Positions 34,715-46,679 of a DNA stretch of 64,000 nucleotides are shown here, piece after piece. The number at the start of each line of letters is the position of its first letter. Position 1 is the stretch's first letter. The stretch lies in assembly GCA_027475525.1 (NCBI GenBank), contig JAMWFC010000054.1:2224468-2288467 (forward strand), read 5' to 3'. Source of the stretch: Macrolepiota albuminosa (taxonomy: Eukaryota > Basidiomycota > Agaricomycetes > Agaricales > Agaricaceae). Position numbers and translations under genes: made by a program. A model generated the notes under the pieces. It did not search any database and was not told the origin of the DNA. It saw only the letters and a list, made by a program, of their open reading frames with translations.

Positions 34715-35380
34715 TACTCCTCAATCAGACTAAACTACAGTCTTGAAGCACTATGACGGTCAGGCCATCAGTAAGTCAGGGATGGGGGCAATTGAACAGT
34801 CTCTGGGCTCCTGAAATGGATCAGCAGTTGTATCATCTATATTGTAGTTAAGGAGTTCATCCTTGGGTGTGGGCTCATGAGAAGTGTCTGATGGCCTTGC
34901 CATAGGCAGGAAATTGTCATAGTCCCATAGCAGGAACAGTGTAATGGTGGGGTCAAAGGTTGGCCCTGGAGTAGGTGGTTGGAGATCAGGTAGATCTCCA
35001 TTGTCAGATGGATACTGGTGCGTCCAGATCTCTCAGACATGAATGTCCTGCCCAATGAGGAGATACATCCCCTTGGTGAATGCATTGTTGAATGCACAAT
35101 GACTCTCCTGCTGCTGGAGCATCAGGCGTTGGTGATCACCAATAGTGGCCTCATGCCACCTATCCTATTAAGCAAGGAACTGAGGTGTCTCATAATGATT
35201 GAGGCATTGCAGCCTCTCATTGTCAATAGCAGCCATCTTGTTGTAGAAATGGTTGTCATCAAAGAAGATGTGGGCCAAGTAGGTGACCCTGTAGGTGTAA
35301 GCATGGTCAATCCAGCTGACCAGGATTTGATTGTGAAGAAGAACACGTAACGTATCCAAAGTGGTAAAGACAGAAGCTGA

Positions 35381-35976
35381 TGTCAGAGGACTTCTCATTT
35401 CTTCCTTTTCTCACTTCTTATTTCTTCACTCTCCCTTCATTCATTCTCTTATTTCTTCTGACATTATTTCATTTTACTGTTTCTATTCTTTCAATACTAT
35501 CTGTTAGTACTACTCTCAGCCCTTGAGATGCTCTGGTTCTTTAGCTACCATTCAGACAAGTGTGGGCCCTTCAGCACCGCTTCCAGACTGCTTATATAAG
35601 CCAGAGTTTGTGGTTCTTTAGCTACCATTCAGACAAGTGTGGGCCCTTCAGCACCGCTTCCAGACTGCTTATATAAGCCAGAGTTTGCTTTTCTGACTTC
35701 TAAAGTCCGGAGTTTTCCTGCCTTATTTGCACAGTTGTTTGGTTAGTCAATTTTTGAGTTTTTAAAGTTTTGTTGTACTGTACAGTTGTTTTCCATGCTT
35801 CAGAAGCCCCAGAAGTGTCCAACCTGGCATAGGAAATCCCTAGACTTGTTCTTTTTAGATCTCCCTCTGCCAGGTGAGTAGTTATTATGATATTGTCAGT
35901 ACATACTCTAATACACTTTGGATCTCCCTCTGCCAGCTGTGTGACTGAGCCACAGCCTCTAGAGGTCACTCTTACA
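35381..35976 (+). mobile_element. Solo LTR, old C518 relative, TSD GCTGA
   Basis: TGTCAGAGGACTTC to CTCTTACA, flanked by GCTGA at 35376-35380 and 35977-35981. It is 596 bp, or 519 after removing the 77-bp duplication at 35534-35687. It differs from the young C518 solo LTRs at many sites and keeps the AGACTTGTTCT 11-mer. Confidence 0.93.
35534..35687. repeat. 77-bp perfect tandem duplication #15
   Basis: Match run exactly 77, in the old C518-type solo LTR. Confidence 0.98.
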
Positions 35977-37791
35977 GCTGATGCTTTTGGGATTTCTACA
36001 GCCTGAGCCTCAAAGTTTGGGTCCTTGGTGTGGAGGGGCACAAAGGATTGCCCCATAGCCATCTTGTATTTGGTGACGGCCTCTTTATAAAGGCCTGGCC
36101 ATGCAAAGACATAAGCCAGGTGCTTGTGCACTGTGGTCTTGGATGGGTGGCTAGTGCTGATAGCACGTACTAGCACAAACCCAAAGAGGCTGCACCAATA
36201 AATGCATATGGCATGGTCCATGGCCAGACTGGTCCATATGTTGGGCATTCCAGGATGCCCATAAAGAAGGGCATATGAGCCCAGATAATTCAAAGCAAAA
36301 AGTTGCTTTGAATCAGGGAGAGTCAGGCCAACAAAGGCCAGCCTCCCACTTTTCTTATGGTGGTAAATCTACAAAGAAGCAATCATCCGCAGGACTTTCT
36401 ACTGCTTCTCTGCACTTGCAAAAGGTACTGCAATGGTCTTGTATAGGACCTCGTTGAGTAATTGAGACATTACTCTGTCTCAGGCTGTAGGGTGACAATT
36501 CATAGTCACCTGTTTGAATTCATTGAGCAGGAGGTAGCCCAACTGATACTGACAAATTGATGTAAACTGGTTGTTCATCAGTGAGTAGAGCCTGTAGAGC
36601 TCTCAGGAGCTATGGGGGAACCTGCAAGATGCAACTTGGTACACTTTACTGTTGTGGGGTATATGCATGGCATTGCCCTCTTTGTTGGCCTCAAAGGCTC
36701 TGGCTGCGCAGGCTTCTTGCCTGACAAAGATAGTGTTGGTCACTGGTGACTAGTAAAATTGAGGAGACTACCCCATGCCAAAGAATGAGTTCTGGCACTC
36801 AACAGTGTGATCACAATAGATCACAACACCAAGCACATCAGAGATGTGCCCAGTCTCATCTTTGAGGAGGGCAGCTCCTTGTTTGGCACTATCTTGTGCC
36901 CGACGGTACATCTTGGCCCATTGATTACTATTGCACCTCTCGTGCACCATATGTTATGCTGCAGTCTCATATGGCACAGAGGATTCCATATGAGCCTCTT
37001 CAGGCTTCTCATATCATTTATTATTGGAGGGCAGGAATGGCAGCCTCTCTGGCATAGCATTCTCTGAACGTGGGTCCATTGCCCACATGCACCAGGGGTA
37101 TTGGGCTGGAGAGCCGGCCCTCTACCAATACTGTGAGTAAGAAGGGGATGTTGGCCCTGAGGCCTCTTTCAGGGCATCCTCAGAAAAGTGCACATTGACA
37201 TATGCATGCCCTTTCAAATGCTTACTCTGACGATCTTTTTGAGGTTGCAAGGCTTTAGCCTCAGTGGGGCGTGTACTGATGCCCTGGGAACTCTGCTCCC
37301 CAGAGTGCATGGTAGATACCACAGATAATAGTCACAAAAATGCGACCTCAAATGTGTCACTAGCAAGGTGCTGAATTAGCTAGGGGGTGGCTGGAGCAGA
37401 AACATCTTCATAGGGGAGGATGTCCTGCCCTAGGCCAGCCTTCCAGCCGAAAACAACAACACTTGACTGAGTCGAGCAGGAGGGCACATCCTCCACTCAT
37501 TGCTGACATGCCCTTTTGCTAGAGTTGGTATCCTGACTCAGGGATGTAGTCTGCCACTTACAAGTAGCTAATAGGGCAAGGAGATCAGTTTTGTGCTGAG
37601 CGTGCATGTGATCCATATCATCTATCATCCAACTGATGAGGATGACAGCTTCCACATCATAGAGGAACGACAAATCTGTGGGTACGTTGTACCTGTTGTC
37701 TCCCAGACATTGGAGAAGAGTAGCCAGGACTAAGTCCTGGTTGAGACTGGGCTCAACAGCCTATGCTTTTCCTTTGTTGCATCAAGGACAC

Positions 37792-38936
37792 TGATGATGC
37801 CAACTGTAGTTGGGTATGCTAGATGTATACGCAGCACAACGCTGTCTCCAGTGCTTGGCGTGCGTAGTTATGAGGAGTCCTGACAGAGTCCCAGTGTGCT
37901 CGAGCAAAGGTGATAAAACAACGTGCTAAATAATAGTGCCTTGTGTGCTACCTGGCAAATGGTAAGTGTTGTAGTTTTCACAAAGATATAGAGGAAAAGG
38001 TGAGTAGCGCAGCATAGTGTGCCCATGAATGGCACCGTAAATGATGAAGACGAGATAAACAAGGCTAGCGCCCAACTTAGTGACAAAGTCCAAGCAAGCT
38101 AGCGTGATTTCAATGCTAAGGGTAACTTTGATGCTCAAGCAGTTACGATTCGTTGCTATGTACATTCAGAGTAGCTATCTTTTATACTATGCGCTACTAT
38201 ATTTTTAAAATGAGTCTATTAGCGGCGCTACCAATTAGTGCCTCCCCTTGTGGTTGTAGCTAATGGCGACCTGTCAACAGCAACTGGTACACATAGGGCA
38301 ATGGCGACCAACAGCATTATAGCCCATTGGCCATGGCAACTCTAAACTGACTTAAACTATATAGGAGTCTGCTCACTTTTTAGTGTAATTTCGATTGGCC
38401 AGGCCTTGGCGAGGTATGGTCAGAAAATTCTCAACAGACACCATGAGTTCTGCTGCTGGCACTAATTCTGATATCAATTTTTGATGAATAGAATGTTGGG
38501 CTAGAGTATATCCTGTTCCATTGCTGCTGATTCTTTAGACTTCTGATTAAAGTGCCTCGTCCAATGGCAGCGCCTAATGCTAATATATCCTGTTCCATTG
38601 CTGCTGATTCTTTAGACTTCTGATTAAAGTGCCTCGTCCAATGGCAGCGCCTAATGCTAACTCCTTTATGGAACTGATCAGGGTTTGGTCAAAGTCATGT
38701 CTCCGCCATCGTGCTAGCACCCTGAGTCCTTGGTCTCCTAATTCTCCAAGGTCAATAAATAGTATATGCTAAAGACTTAGTAGTGGTAGTTTAGACTGAT
38801 AATCAGCGCATATAATTGAGCGCTAAGGTCTGGGGTTTCCTGTGTCCAAGAGGATCGCTAGGGTCTTGAGTATGGCCTGTGTCCATAGGCCTGTAGTGTG
38901 CCCCTTGATGCACTCAGTCCAAGTAGAAGCCTATTA
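37792..38936 (-). mobile_element. Family A solo LTR in E2 ORF3
   Basis: TGATGATGCC to GCCTATTA, 1145 bp or 1068 without the 77-bp duplication at 38507. Flanks ACAC (37788-37791) and ACGC (38937-38940); the intact target in E reads AAGGACGCAACTC at about 17465, confirming a 4-bp duplication of ACGC with one CpG change. Confidence 0.9.
38507..38660. repeat. 77-bp perfect tandem duplication #16
   Basis: Match run exactly 77, in the family A solo LTR. Confidence 0.98.
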
Positions 38937-39847
38937 ACGCAACTCTTTTTCTGAGCTGGGCTTGAGTTGGTGCAGCATCTCCAGCCACTGTAATAAGGAG
39001 AGCCTGGCCAGGCTCTCCATCAGTGCATCAGCTGGAGACTTGCTGCTTTGTTCTGTATTGAGAGCTTCTGTGCTCTCAGATGCTGTTGTTGCTGACATCA
39101 GAGATGATCTACATCCTCCTGGACTGTTGGCAGGCATTGCAGCCAACTAAGAGGTCGCTTTTTCTTCTTCAGTGGGCACCTCACACGAGGCACCATACTG
39201 GGGCATTGTGCTCCATAGCTTCTTTCCAAGCCAGGGAGTACGGCATCATTACTGGCACACCAGCCATGCCAGGATAGTGTGCTGGGACTATAAACTGAGG
39301 CAAAGAATGTGTCCCCATTAGCCTCCTTGCCAATACAGGGGCAAGCTGCCCCCATCCTGATGTTGCTTGGGGGCTAACTAGCTCTCCGTACTGGGCTTGT
39401 TGGAATTGGCCCTCAGTGTAATGTGGTGCATAAGTGCTCTGTGCTGTCTGACAAGGCAGAAAACTGCCTATAGGTGCGCTTTGGGATATAAAGTTGCCCT
39501 GCATGAGTTGTTGTGGTGGATAGCCACTGATTACTGGCTGCTGCAGCGGGTAGCCCACCACTGGTTGTTGCTGCTGCTGTGGGTAGCCCACAGCCTGTTG
39601 CAATTGTCCCCACTAGGGCACATTTTGGGTCAGTGGGGGAGCCATCTGCCCCTCTCTTCAGCCAACAATAAGACTGATAGCGCAAACTCAAGTTGTTGCT
39701 GCTGCTGCTGCTGCTCACTGGAGTCCATGGGCATGTTGTCCATGGTTGAGGAAAGAAAGGGAAAAAAGAAATTTCAAATTTTTAGACGTGTCTCAGCCAC
39801 AGTTTCTGACCAACTCAGCCAAGCCACAATCGACATTGCTGATCAAA

Positions 39848-40834
39848 TTAAGTGCTGGCATGCTTACCTAACTGATGTGGGTGCTTAATGCCCTTCAACT
39901 TCAAATAGCAGTCAAGTGCTGCCAGCTTGGAGCAATGGGAGTATGGCTCCCATGTTGTGTCTTCAAGAGACCATCATACCTCAAACTTGAGTGTATTTCG
40001 CTCAGTCCACTGGTGGTGCCCTATGATGCACTTGACAAACCATTTGTCATCATCTCATGCCCCAAAGTCATAGGGGCCCAGGGTCACTCTGTTAGGGAAT
40101 AACGTGTCATCAGATGTGCTATATGGTCGCAACAGCAACACATGGAACTTTGGAATGATTTGTCATTTCTGTAATGCTTGCGGCAACTCCAGCATGTAGT
40201 TGGAGGTACTTGGCTCTGTGTCTAGCACGTGGTATGGGCCTACCCATTTCAGGCAAAGTTTACTTGCCTGTCCCTTGGGCAGTCTCAGGTTACGTGTTGA
40301 CAGATAGACTAATGCTCCTACTAATATAGGTGGGTCCGTTCACCTATGGTGATTGGTGTTTTTCATTTGAAAGACTCATGTCTCAATGATGGCATCATGC
40401 GTCACCACAATATTCTCTAGAGCCTGCCTAGCAAACTCAACTACTCCTTAGTGGGCCACCATATTCACATGGATTTTGTGCAGCATGAAGAGCAAGTACC
40501 CTCCATTGAGCTCAAATGATGTGTACCCTGTCGTCTCCAAGATACTTGCGTTAATTGCAAATTCAGTAAGTGGACACCAGTCTACCTAGTCTCGTTGATC
40601 AGGGCAAACAACTGCTTTCAGGATCTGGCCTATACTGCGGTTGGCCCATTTAGTCTGCCCATCTGTCTAAGGATGGAATGAGGTTGACATGAAGAGTCTA
40701 GCTCCTAACAGCTTGTGGAGTTCCCTCCACCATTGCAACATGAATTTTGAGTCATGGTCGCTCACAATGGTACTAGATAGCCCATGCAGCCTAACAATCT
40801 CCCTAAGGTAGATCCACGACAGCTCCTTAGCTGT
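39848..40834 (-). pseudogene. E2 integrase C-terminal half and chromodomain
   Basis: AKELSWIYLREIVRLHGL, VSDHDSKFMLQWWREL and LLGARLFMSTSFHP match E integrase. Downstream sequence to 39848 matches the E tail and chromodomain but contains many stops and CpG-type substitutions. It begins exactly where the fragment at 8015 ends, so it is the other half of the same integrase. Confidence 0.85.
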
Positions 40835-41895
40835 TGATGATGCCAACTGTAGTTGGGTGCGCTGGACATATACGCAGTACAACGCCGTCTCCAGCGCTTG
40901 GCATGTGTAGTTGTGAGGAGTCCTGACAGGGTCCCGGTGTGCTCAAGCAGAAGTAATAGAACAATGCGCTAGATTATAGCACCTCAGGTGCTACCTGGCA
41001 AATGGTAAGTGTCGTGGTTTAAACAAAGATATGGAAGAAAAGATGAGTAGTGCAGCGTATTGTGCCTGTAGGTGGCACTGTAGACAATGAAGACGAGATA
41101 AACAAGGCTAGCGCCTGACTTGGTGATGAAGTCAGAGAAAGCTAGCACAATTTGAACGCTAAGTGTAACTAAAGGTTACGATTTGTTGTTATATACATTG
41201 CAAGTAGCTATTTTATATACTATGCACTACCATGTTTGCCAAGATAAAAGTCTATCTGTGGCACTACCTCCTAGCACCTCTCCTCATGGTTTCCTCTAAC
41301 GGCAACCTGTCAACGGCAACCTTTTGTACATGGATGATGGCGACCAATGGCGTTATGACCCACAGCGACCAGCGGCAACTCTATATTGACTTAGAATTAT
41401 ACAAGTCTGCTTACTTTTACTATAACTCCGATTGGCCAGGCTGTTCTGGGGTATGGTCGGAAAATCCTCGACAGACGCCGTGAGCGCTAATATCAGCGCT
41501 ACTCATTGTACCAGTTCCTGACAGGTCCAGATGTCAGATTTAAGTATATCCAGTGCCGCCATCATTGATCCTTTTAGACTTCTGATTGAAGTGCCTCGTC
41601 AAATGGCAGCACCTGCTGCTGGCTCCTTCTAGAAGTGATTGGGGTTTAGTTAGAGTCCCTTCCCGCCATTGTGTTAGTGCTATACATTCTGAGCCTTCTT
41701 CATTCTTGAGATAGGTAAATGGAGTATGCTGAAGGCCTGGTAGCTGGCGGTTAAGGTAAATAGATACGTCCTGTAGTAGAGTGACAGAGCTAGGGCTGCT
41801 CTGTATCCAAACTAGTCACTAGAGTCTTCAGTACGTCAAGTGTCAGTCGGCCTATAATGTCTCTTGATGCGCTCAGTCCGAGTAGAAGCCTATCA
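40835..41895 (-). repeat. F 3' LTR
   Basis: TGATGATGCC to GCCTATCA on the plus strand, 1061 bp, the same length as the F 5' LTR without its 77-bp duplication. Its outer flank leads straight into E2 integrase. Confidence 0.92.
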
Positions 41896-41907
41896 TTTTC
41901 CCCCAAC
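41896..41907 (-). promoter_or_regulatory. F polypurine tract
   Basis: GTTGGGGGAAAA on the minus strand directly precedes the 3' LTR. Next to it is the inverted motif GACTGTCCTCAGTC (41917-41930), also found beside the purine tract at 11049-11062. Confidence 0.8.
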
Positions 41908-41983
41908 TGAAAAATTGACTGTCCTCAGTCAAACACCGTCATTAATTTGACCATGCTATGGTCCGTATAATGCTGCCAGCACC

Positions 41984-41991
41984 TTATAAAA
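41984..41991 (+). promoter_or_regulatory. Candidate TATA box for antisense gene
   Basis: CTTATAAAAAT lies about 55 bases upstream of the ATG at 42042 on the plus strand, opposite to F transcription. Confidence 0.4.
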
Positions 41992-42041
41992 ATTGTTTTC
42001 AATACTTCACCTTCTCGTGTTTTTCTTCCCATCTTCCTAGC

Positions 42042-44549
42042 ATGTCCACTACTTTCGATGCCTCTGCTCTCCGCAATTTCCTGGCTAAGGCCTCTTATTT
42101 ATTTGATCATGCTAAGTCTGTCGGTCCCGCTGATGTGCCACAAACCGTCCCTGGAATCATGCAGCTCTATTGGTGGTGGCTCATGGTCCACGGCTCTGAC
42201 AGTTCCTGGGCGTGAGGCGTCAAGGTTTGCAAATGGTGCATGGCTCGGTACCATGAATATGAAGGTGCCAATTGGTTGCGACCATTTGTAGACTTGTTTG
42301 TAAGTTTTTAAGTTTGATTTTGAATTCATGGCGCTAAGGTTCAGCGTCCATACTAGGCTCCTTCTTTGTCCGACAAGATTGACACCTTGCTGGCTAGTAT
42401 CAAGGTTGGCAAAGTAAGTTTCTCCTCTCCTTTCTCACGTTTCCAATGTTAACCCTGAGTAGTCGGTTGCTACGTCACCCACCATTGCCAGTCTCCCTAG
42501 TGTTTTGTCAGCTTCTACCATTCCTTCTGCTCCAGCCGCTTCTGCTGCTCCTGTCTCTGTCCCACCTCCTCCCGTTCTTGGTAGTCCTTTTTGTGGTGAT
42601 GCTTCTCCTGCTCATACTGGGCCCATCGTCGCTTCTCCCACTCGTACCGTGCCTCCTCATTCGGCCATCAAATGGATTGCTGTTACCGCCAGTGAGCCCC
42701 AACCCGGACCTACCCATACTATTTCTCATCTCCTCCTCGTAACTTTGCCATTGTTATTGAATGCACACCCCCTGCTCATGCTAGCCCTCCTAAATGTACT
42801 GTACATCCCTTGCTTTCATGCTTCTAATCTTTTGCTCACCCTGCTTTTCAGATCAATCTTCCTGCTTGTGTTGCCCCTTTGTATGTTGTAAGCATTTCCT
42901 TTTAAGATCGCTAGGCTTTAGCACCTGATCATGTCTTTCTTAGGTGCCCAACCAGACTATGTTTATTGATGTGGAGCTTTGTGACTTGTTATGCCTTTGT
43001 TGCGATACTACTGTTATTGATACCGGCCTCCTGGCTGGTGTCCAAGTACTCGGCGCTAAGAAGAAGGTTACGGTGGTGCCTGTGGAGCGTCGCGCTTTTA
43101 GAACAAAGATTGGCGTGGTAAGTGCTTGTTTGTCCCTGATAGGTTGATGACATCACTAACTTCTTTCTCAGTGTGATAAATGTTGGTCTGAGAACAATTC
43201 TGAGGGTTGTTGGTTTCCTACCACCTCTCTTCCCTGCTACCGCTGCGATGTGTTGAAATGGGGTTGTGCCTTCAATGGGATTTGTACTCATGAATACAGT
43301 AGAGATGCTATCATGCAAAGAAATTATGAGCGTGCAGTCTTAGTTCGTAATGCCCAAGCCTTTGTGCTGCAGCAACGCGATCTGGCAGCTACTTACCAGC
43401 CCACTGTGATTAGCACTGCAAGCCTAGCGCTTTCTGTTATCCAAGATGGCACCACTGTAGCGGCCCCCTTTGCCCACTCTCCCCGTTGTCCCGTTCCTTT
43501 GCAGTGTAAGCCCATCATTGCCTCTCCTAGCAAGAGTCCCGATAAGCACTGGAAGCTAGCGCCTGCTACTCCTGTAGTCTTGTCTTCTACCAAGTCATCT
43601 ATTGATGAAGGAGATGATACTGAGAGGGATGCTGAGGGCGAGGATGACAATGAGGCTGGGCCTGTAGTCGACACCGATGCACTGTTGGCGGTACACGCTC
43701 TTCTGCTTTGCCTTACTCCCCCTATTGCCGCTAACCCTTATCAGAGCGGCCTTAGTGGTAATTGGTGCGTAGTTCTCATGTTTTCTTTTTCGGTCTCGCT
43801 AACCTCTCTGTCACCAGGTCCCCTACTCCTTTGCTTCCCATTGTCATGAATATCCCTCCTGCCAAAGATGTCGTAATGTCTGTCGCTGGCACTACCCCTG
43901 CTCCTGAGCCTGTTGTGGCTAGCGCCTCCTCCGTCGCTCTTCCCATTACTCTGTCTCTTACTCCTCTCCCCAGCCTCTCTTCCTTCCCCAGTACTCGTGA
44001 GTCCTCTACCACGCCTGAGTCCGAAGGGACCTTAGTGGCGCAGGGCAAGCGCCATCGCCGCTGAAGGTACTTGCCCTCTTATGGCATCCACCTTTCCTCC
44101 GCTAGGGCTATGTCCCCAGGTGACAAGTGCCATGAATGGACTCCTCGTGCTCTTGTCACCGTTTGAGTAAGTCTGCATTTATTAGTTTGTTTGCCTCTTG
44201 TCTGACTGCTGCTAAGTTCGATCCCTTCTGGACTCCTCCTCCCGCTATGCATGTTTCTGGTGATGCCTACCCTTGGCTTGGAAACAAGTTCTCTTATCCT
44301 GTCACTCCCCTTCGTCCTGCTGCCAATCTCTGCCAACAACTTTGCCATATCAAGGACATGACCAATGTCATTGGTAGCAAACTCACCATCCTGCAACCTC
44401 GTGTCTCCACTTTAGCATGCCGTGAGCTCCTCCTGCTTGAGCTTTATGACAACATCACTGATGCGCTCGAGTGGCAAGCGAGTAACGCCATTCAGGATGG
44501 GAATTTGCTTCCTTTGGGTGATCCTGCTCCCTTCAAAACTGATGTGTAG
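42042..44549 (+). pseudogene. Antisense cargo gene 1, multi-exon Cys-rich protein, unknown function
   Basis: ATG at 42042 (MSTTFDASALRNFLAKASYL). Introns with GT..AG ends and CTAAC/CTAAT-type branches: 42300-42356, 42414-42462, 42801-42851, 42888-42943, 43118-43171 (GTAAGT, CACTAAC, CTCAG) and 43765-43817. Across the fifth intron the protein reads CDKCWSENNSEGC and CYRCDVLKWGC, paired Cys motifs like a zinc-binding domain. Ser/Pro-rich linkers and an acidic segment (DEGDDTERDAEGEDDNE) follow, then a C-terminal domain ending at TAG 44549 (WLGNKFSYPV, CRELLLLELYDNITDALEW). In-frame TGA stops (after SSWA; after KRHRR) and a frameshift near 42730 make this copy dead. It lies wholly inside F, antisense to it. 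Confidence 0.6.
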
Positions 44550-45076
44550 TTGCCGGCCCATAGTGCTTGGAACTTTGTACGGACTTAGCCAATTTTGATA
44601 TGTAGCCTGTTGTAACCATAAAAATAAACGCTCCCCCCCCTTTTGTTCCAAAATTGTCAGTTTGTAAGTAATCAAATACAAAGTAAGAAAAAGGGGAAAC
44701 ACTCACTAAATCATCATAGTGTAGAAAACCCCTTGTTGCCAGCACGACCCAATAGCCAATATCATGCCAGCCTAGTAAGAAATAAGTATTGTCTGTAGAA
44801 AAATAAGTCAATTCATGCAAGAAGTTTAATGTATAAGAAATAGAGTGCCACTGATCACTTGTGGTTATTCGGTGATGGTGGCTATAAGTGCTAGATCTCA
44901 AAGGTTAACTTCCTCTTTGTGTGACCTAAAAATGAGTTAAGCGCATCCTATTCGTTTGTGTCTGCATCAGGGTCCGAGCCCCTTGAGAAGTGCCCTCCCA
45001 TGCTGTCGCTAGTTGAAACACTGCCCAAGTCATATAAATTGCCCATGCCTCGACAGCATCTCATCAGTCTTTGCAA
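44550..45076. other. Spacer between cargo genes
   Basis: No convincing coding sequence. A C-rich run is at 44632-44640. Probably the 3' end of gene 1 and promoter of gene 2. Confidence 0.5.
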
Positions 45077-45620
45077 TGGAAAGCCCAACCAGCATCATGT
45101 GGTTGCCCTGCTGTGATCATGCTCATGTCATGATTGATTCCCCCACTTTCCTGGAACGCGCTACCTCCTTCTTCCACCACTATTTGGCTGTCGGCGTGCC
45201 TGGACTGACCAACGGAGTCGTTGAGTTAGGTCGTCACTGCCAGCTACTTTGCATGGCTTGTGAGATTTGGAACGATGACCTGCCATTAACCCATTTTGGT
45301 ATGGAGAAGAACTGGAGTCGGATTTTTCAGGTGCACTTTTGCCTTTTTCGTCCTCCTTCTCTTTTAATAGTTGCCAAATAAAGCAAATCGTGACACAGGA
45401 AACAAAAGAGCGTCTTGAGTTGCTGCTAGAGGAGAGTCACTATCTGGTTTGTCACCTTATTACCTCGTTTTCTTCCTTCTAACGCATTGCCTCGCTAGGC
45501 TCCCTGCTCGTCTACTGGTGGCTGGCTTTTTTGCGGTCCTGCTGAAGGCTGGAGGCCTCCCAGGCCTTTCCTTTTGCCCGGCCCTTGATGCTTGTCCATC
45601 TCCCATGTTGTTTATGTAAG
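45077..45620 (+). pseudogene. Antisense cargo gene 2, two or three exons, unknown function
   Basis: From ATG near 45077 (MESPTSIMWLPCCDHAHVMI) the frame runs about 85 residues to NWSRIFQ, then a likely intron, an exon with TQETKERLELLLEESHYL, a second intron at 45447-45498 (GTTTGT, TTCTAAC, CGCTAG) and a last exon LPARLLVAGFFAVLLKAG ending in TAA at about 45620. Splice sites fit fungal rules. It might be the 5' part of one gene with gene 3. Confidence 0.45.
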
Positions 45621-45826
45621 TTGGCTCCTTCTTCTTCATGGTGCCACCAGGCTGACAGATTTTAGATACTTGATTTCTTTTGTCGTAGTTTTATGAATTG
45701 CATTGCTGTTGTCACCCCCCCCTGTAATTGTTGTGCCATGTAAGAATTCCCAAGTATCTGCAACCCTGCAAGTAGCTTGAAGTATTTTATGGGTTCTGGT
45801 GCTGTTAACCCAGTCAGTATCACATC

Positions 45827-46543
45827 ATGCCAGAACCTTCCCTCCTTCTTAATGACTTCATACTTGTTCACCGTCCTGTCATTCTAGATTGTCTTGAGCT
45901 GTTTCTTGTGTTAATGCCTTCTGGCAGCTTTCTGCACAAGAATAGTAATATCATGACCCTGGTGCACAGATACCGTCTCCTGCTAGCGGCATCTGAAGAG
46001 TGGATGATTGACTTGGATTCTGACTTAGTCACAGTACATCCTCCATTAGTGTGTGTGTTGAGCCATGCTTATGTGTTTTGTAGGAGCCTGTTACAGGTAC
46101 CACATTGAGTCTACACAGCCTTCTCTGTGAGACCGGGAGTTTGGTTAGTGTCTGTCTCTTTTCTCCTGACCTTAGATTGCTAATTCCTTGACGCTTTTTA
46201 GAGCCTCTCATGGCTCTCCCTGCCCACTCTCGGTAACCTCAGCGCTCGTAGAGCTGTGCTTGCGTGGCTGATCATTTTCTTTATGGCTTTAGAGTCCCAC
46301 CCAGACGAGGATGGGTGGTACTCATCCCCTGCTTCTTCCACTGTGCCTCTGGGTGCTTCTTGTGCTCCACCTACAGAGGCTCCTCCCACGCCTCCTCCTA
46401 GCACTCCGGTGCCTCCCCCTCCTGGCACTCCTCCCATGCCACCTAGTGCTGTGGTGCGTCCCCCTTCTGGCGCTCCTCCCACCTATAGGCAACACAAGGA
46501 CCAAGTCAAGGGTCCTCGCCGTAGGTCTTCCTCCCTATCGTAG
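45827..46543 (+). pseudogene. Antisense cargo gene 3, Pro-rich C-terminus, unknown function
   Basis: An exon with NDFILVHRPVILDCLELF and HRYRLLLAASEEWMIDLD is followed by one or two introns (acceptors at about 46083 and 46200) and a final exon reading SLSWLSLPTLGNLSARRAVL, ALESHPDEDGW and a Pro-rich tail with repeated PPTPPPS-like units, ending with a basic GPRRRSSSLS and TAG at 46543. Its end is 137 bp from the F pol stop (46680), tail to tail. Confidence 0.45.
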
Positions 46544-46679
46544 CTTTTGTAGCCAAACTTGGTTTGCTAGTCCATTTTGTATTAGTACCACCCATTTATT
46601 TATTCTTTTATGGTTGTTGTGTTGCCTAAGTCCGATCAAGGAGAGTGCTAATGGCTAGCGCCTTGTTTTTCATATGTGT

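Larger units (their letters stand above)
34760..39743 (-). pseudogene. E2 ORF3
   Basis: Counterpart of E ORF3: ATG at 39743 (MDNMPMDSSEQQQQ), 105 nt after the pol stop (39848), TGA at 34760. After removing the two inserted LTRs and their target repeats it is about 3,234 nt (1,078 codons), almost the length in E. The Gln/Pro-rich N-terminus (PQQQQQPVVGYPLQQPV) and the globular half (YLGSYALLYGHPGMPNIWTS) are recognisable. It is broken by several stops. Where E has a frameshift near 16900, E2 keeps the frame (KHLKGHAYVNVHF), so the two copies document the intact ORF between them. Confidence 0.8.
33492..40834 (-). mobile_element. Old E-type element E2, right part
   Basis: Minus strand from 40834: integrase from AKELSWIYLREI, chromodomain, ORF3, then an LTR (34714 to 33492). 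It is the continuation of the integrase scrap at 7771-8015, which ends at the same codon. It is riddled with CpG to TpG/CpA differences from E. It has received two family A-type LTRs (33533-34517, 37792-38936) and one C518-type LTR (35381-35976). It is the oldest element in the window by nesting. Confidence 0.9.

Noticed and set aside
42042..46543. Ordinary host gene cluster unrelated to F
   Set aside because: Considered seriously, but the block lies inside F between pol stop and purine tract, no target duplication was seen around it, and a similar layout exists at 11029-12111. Not fully excluded.
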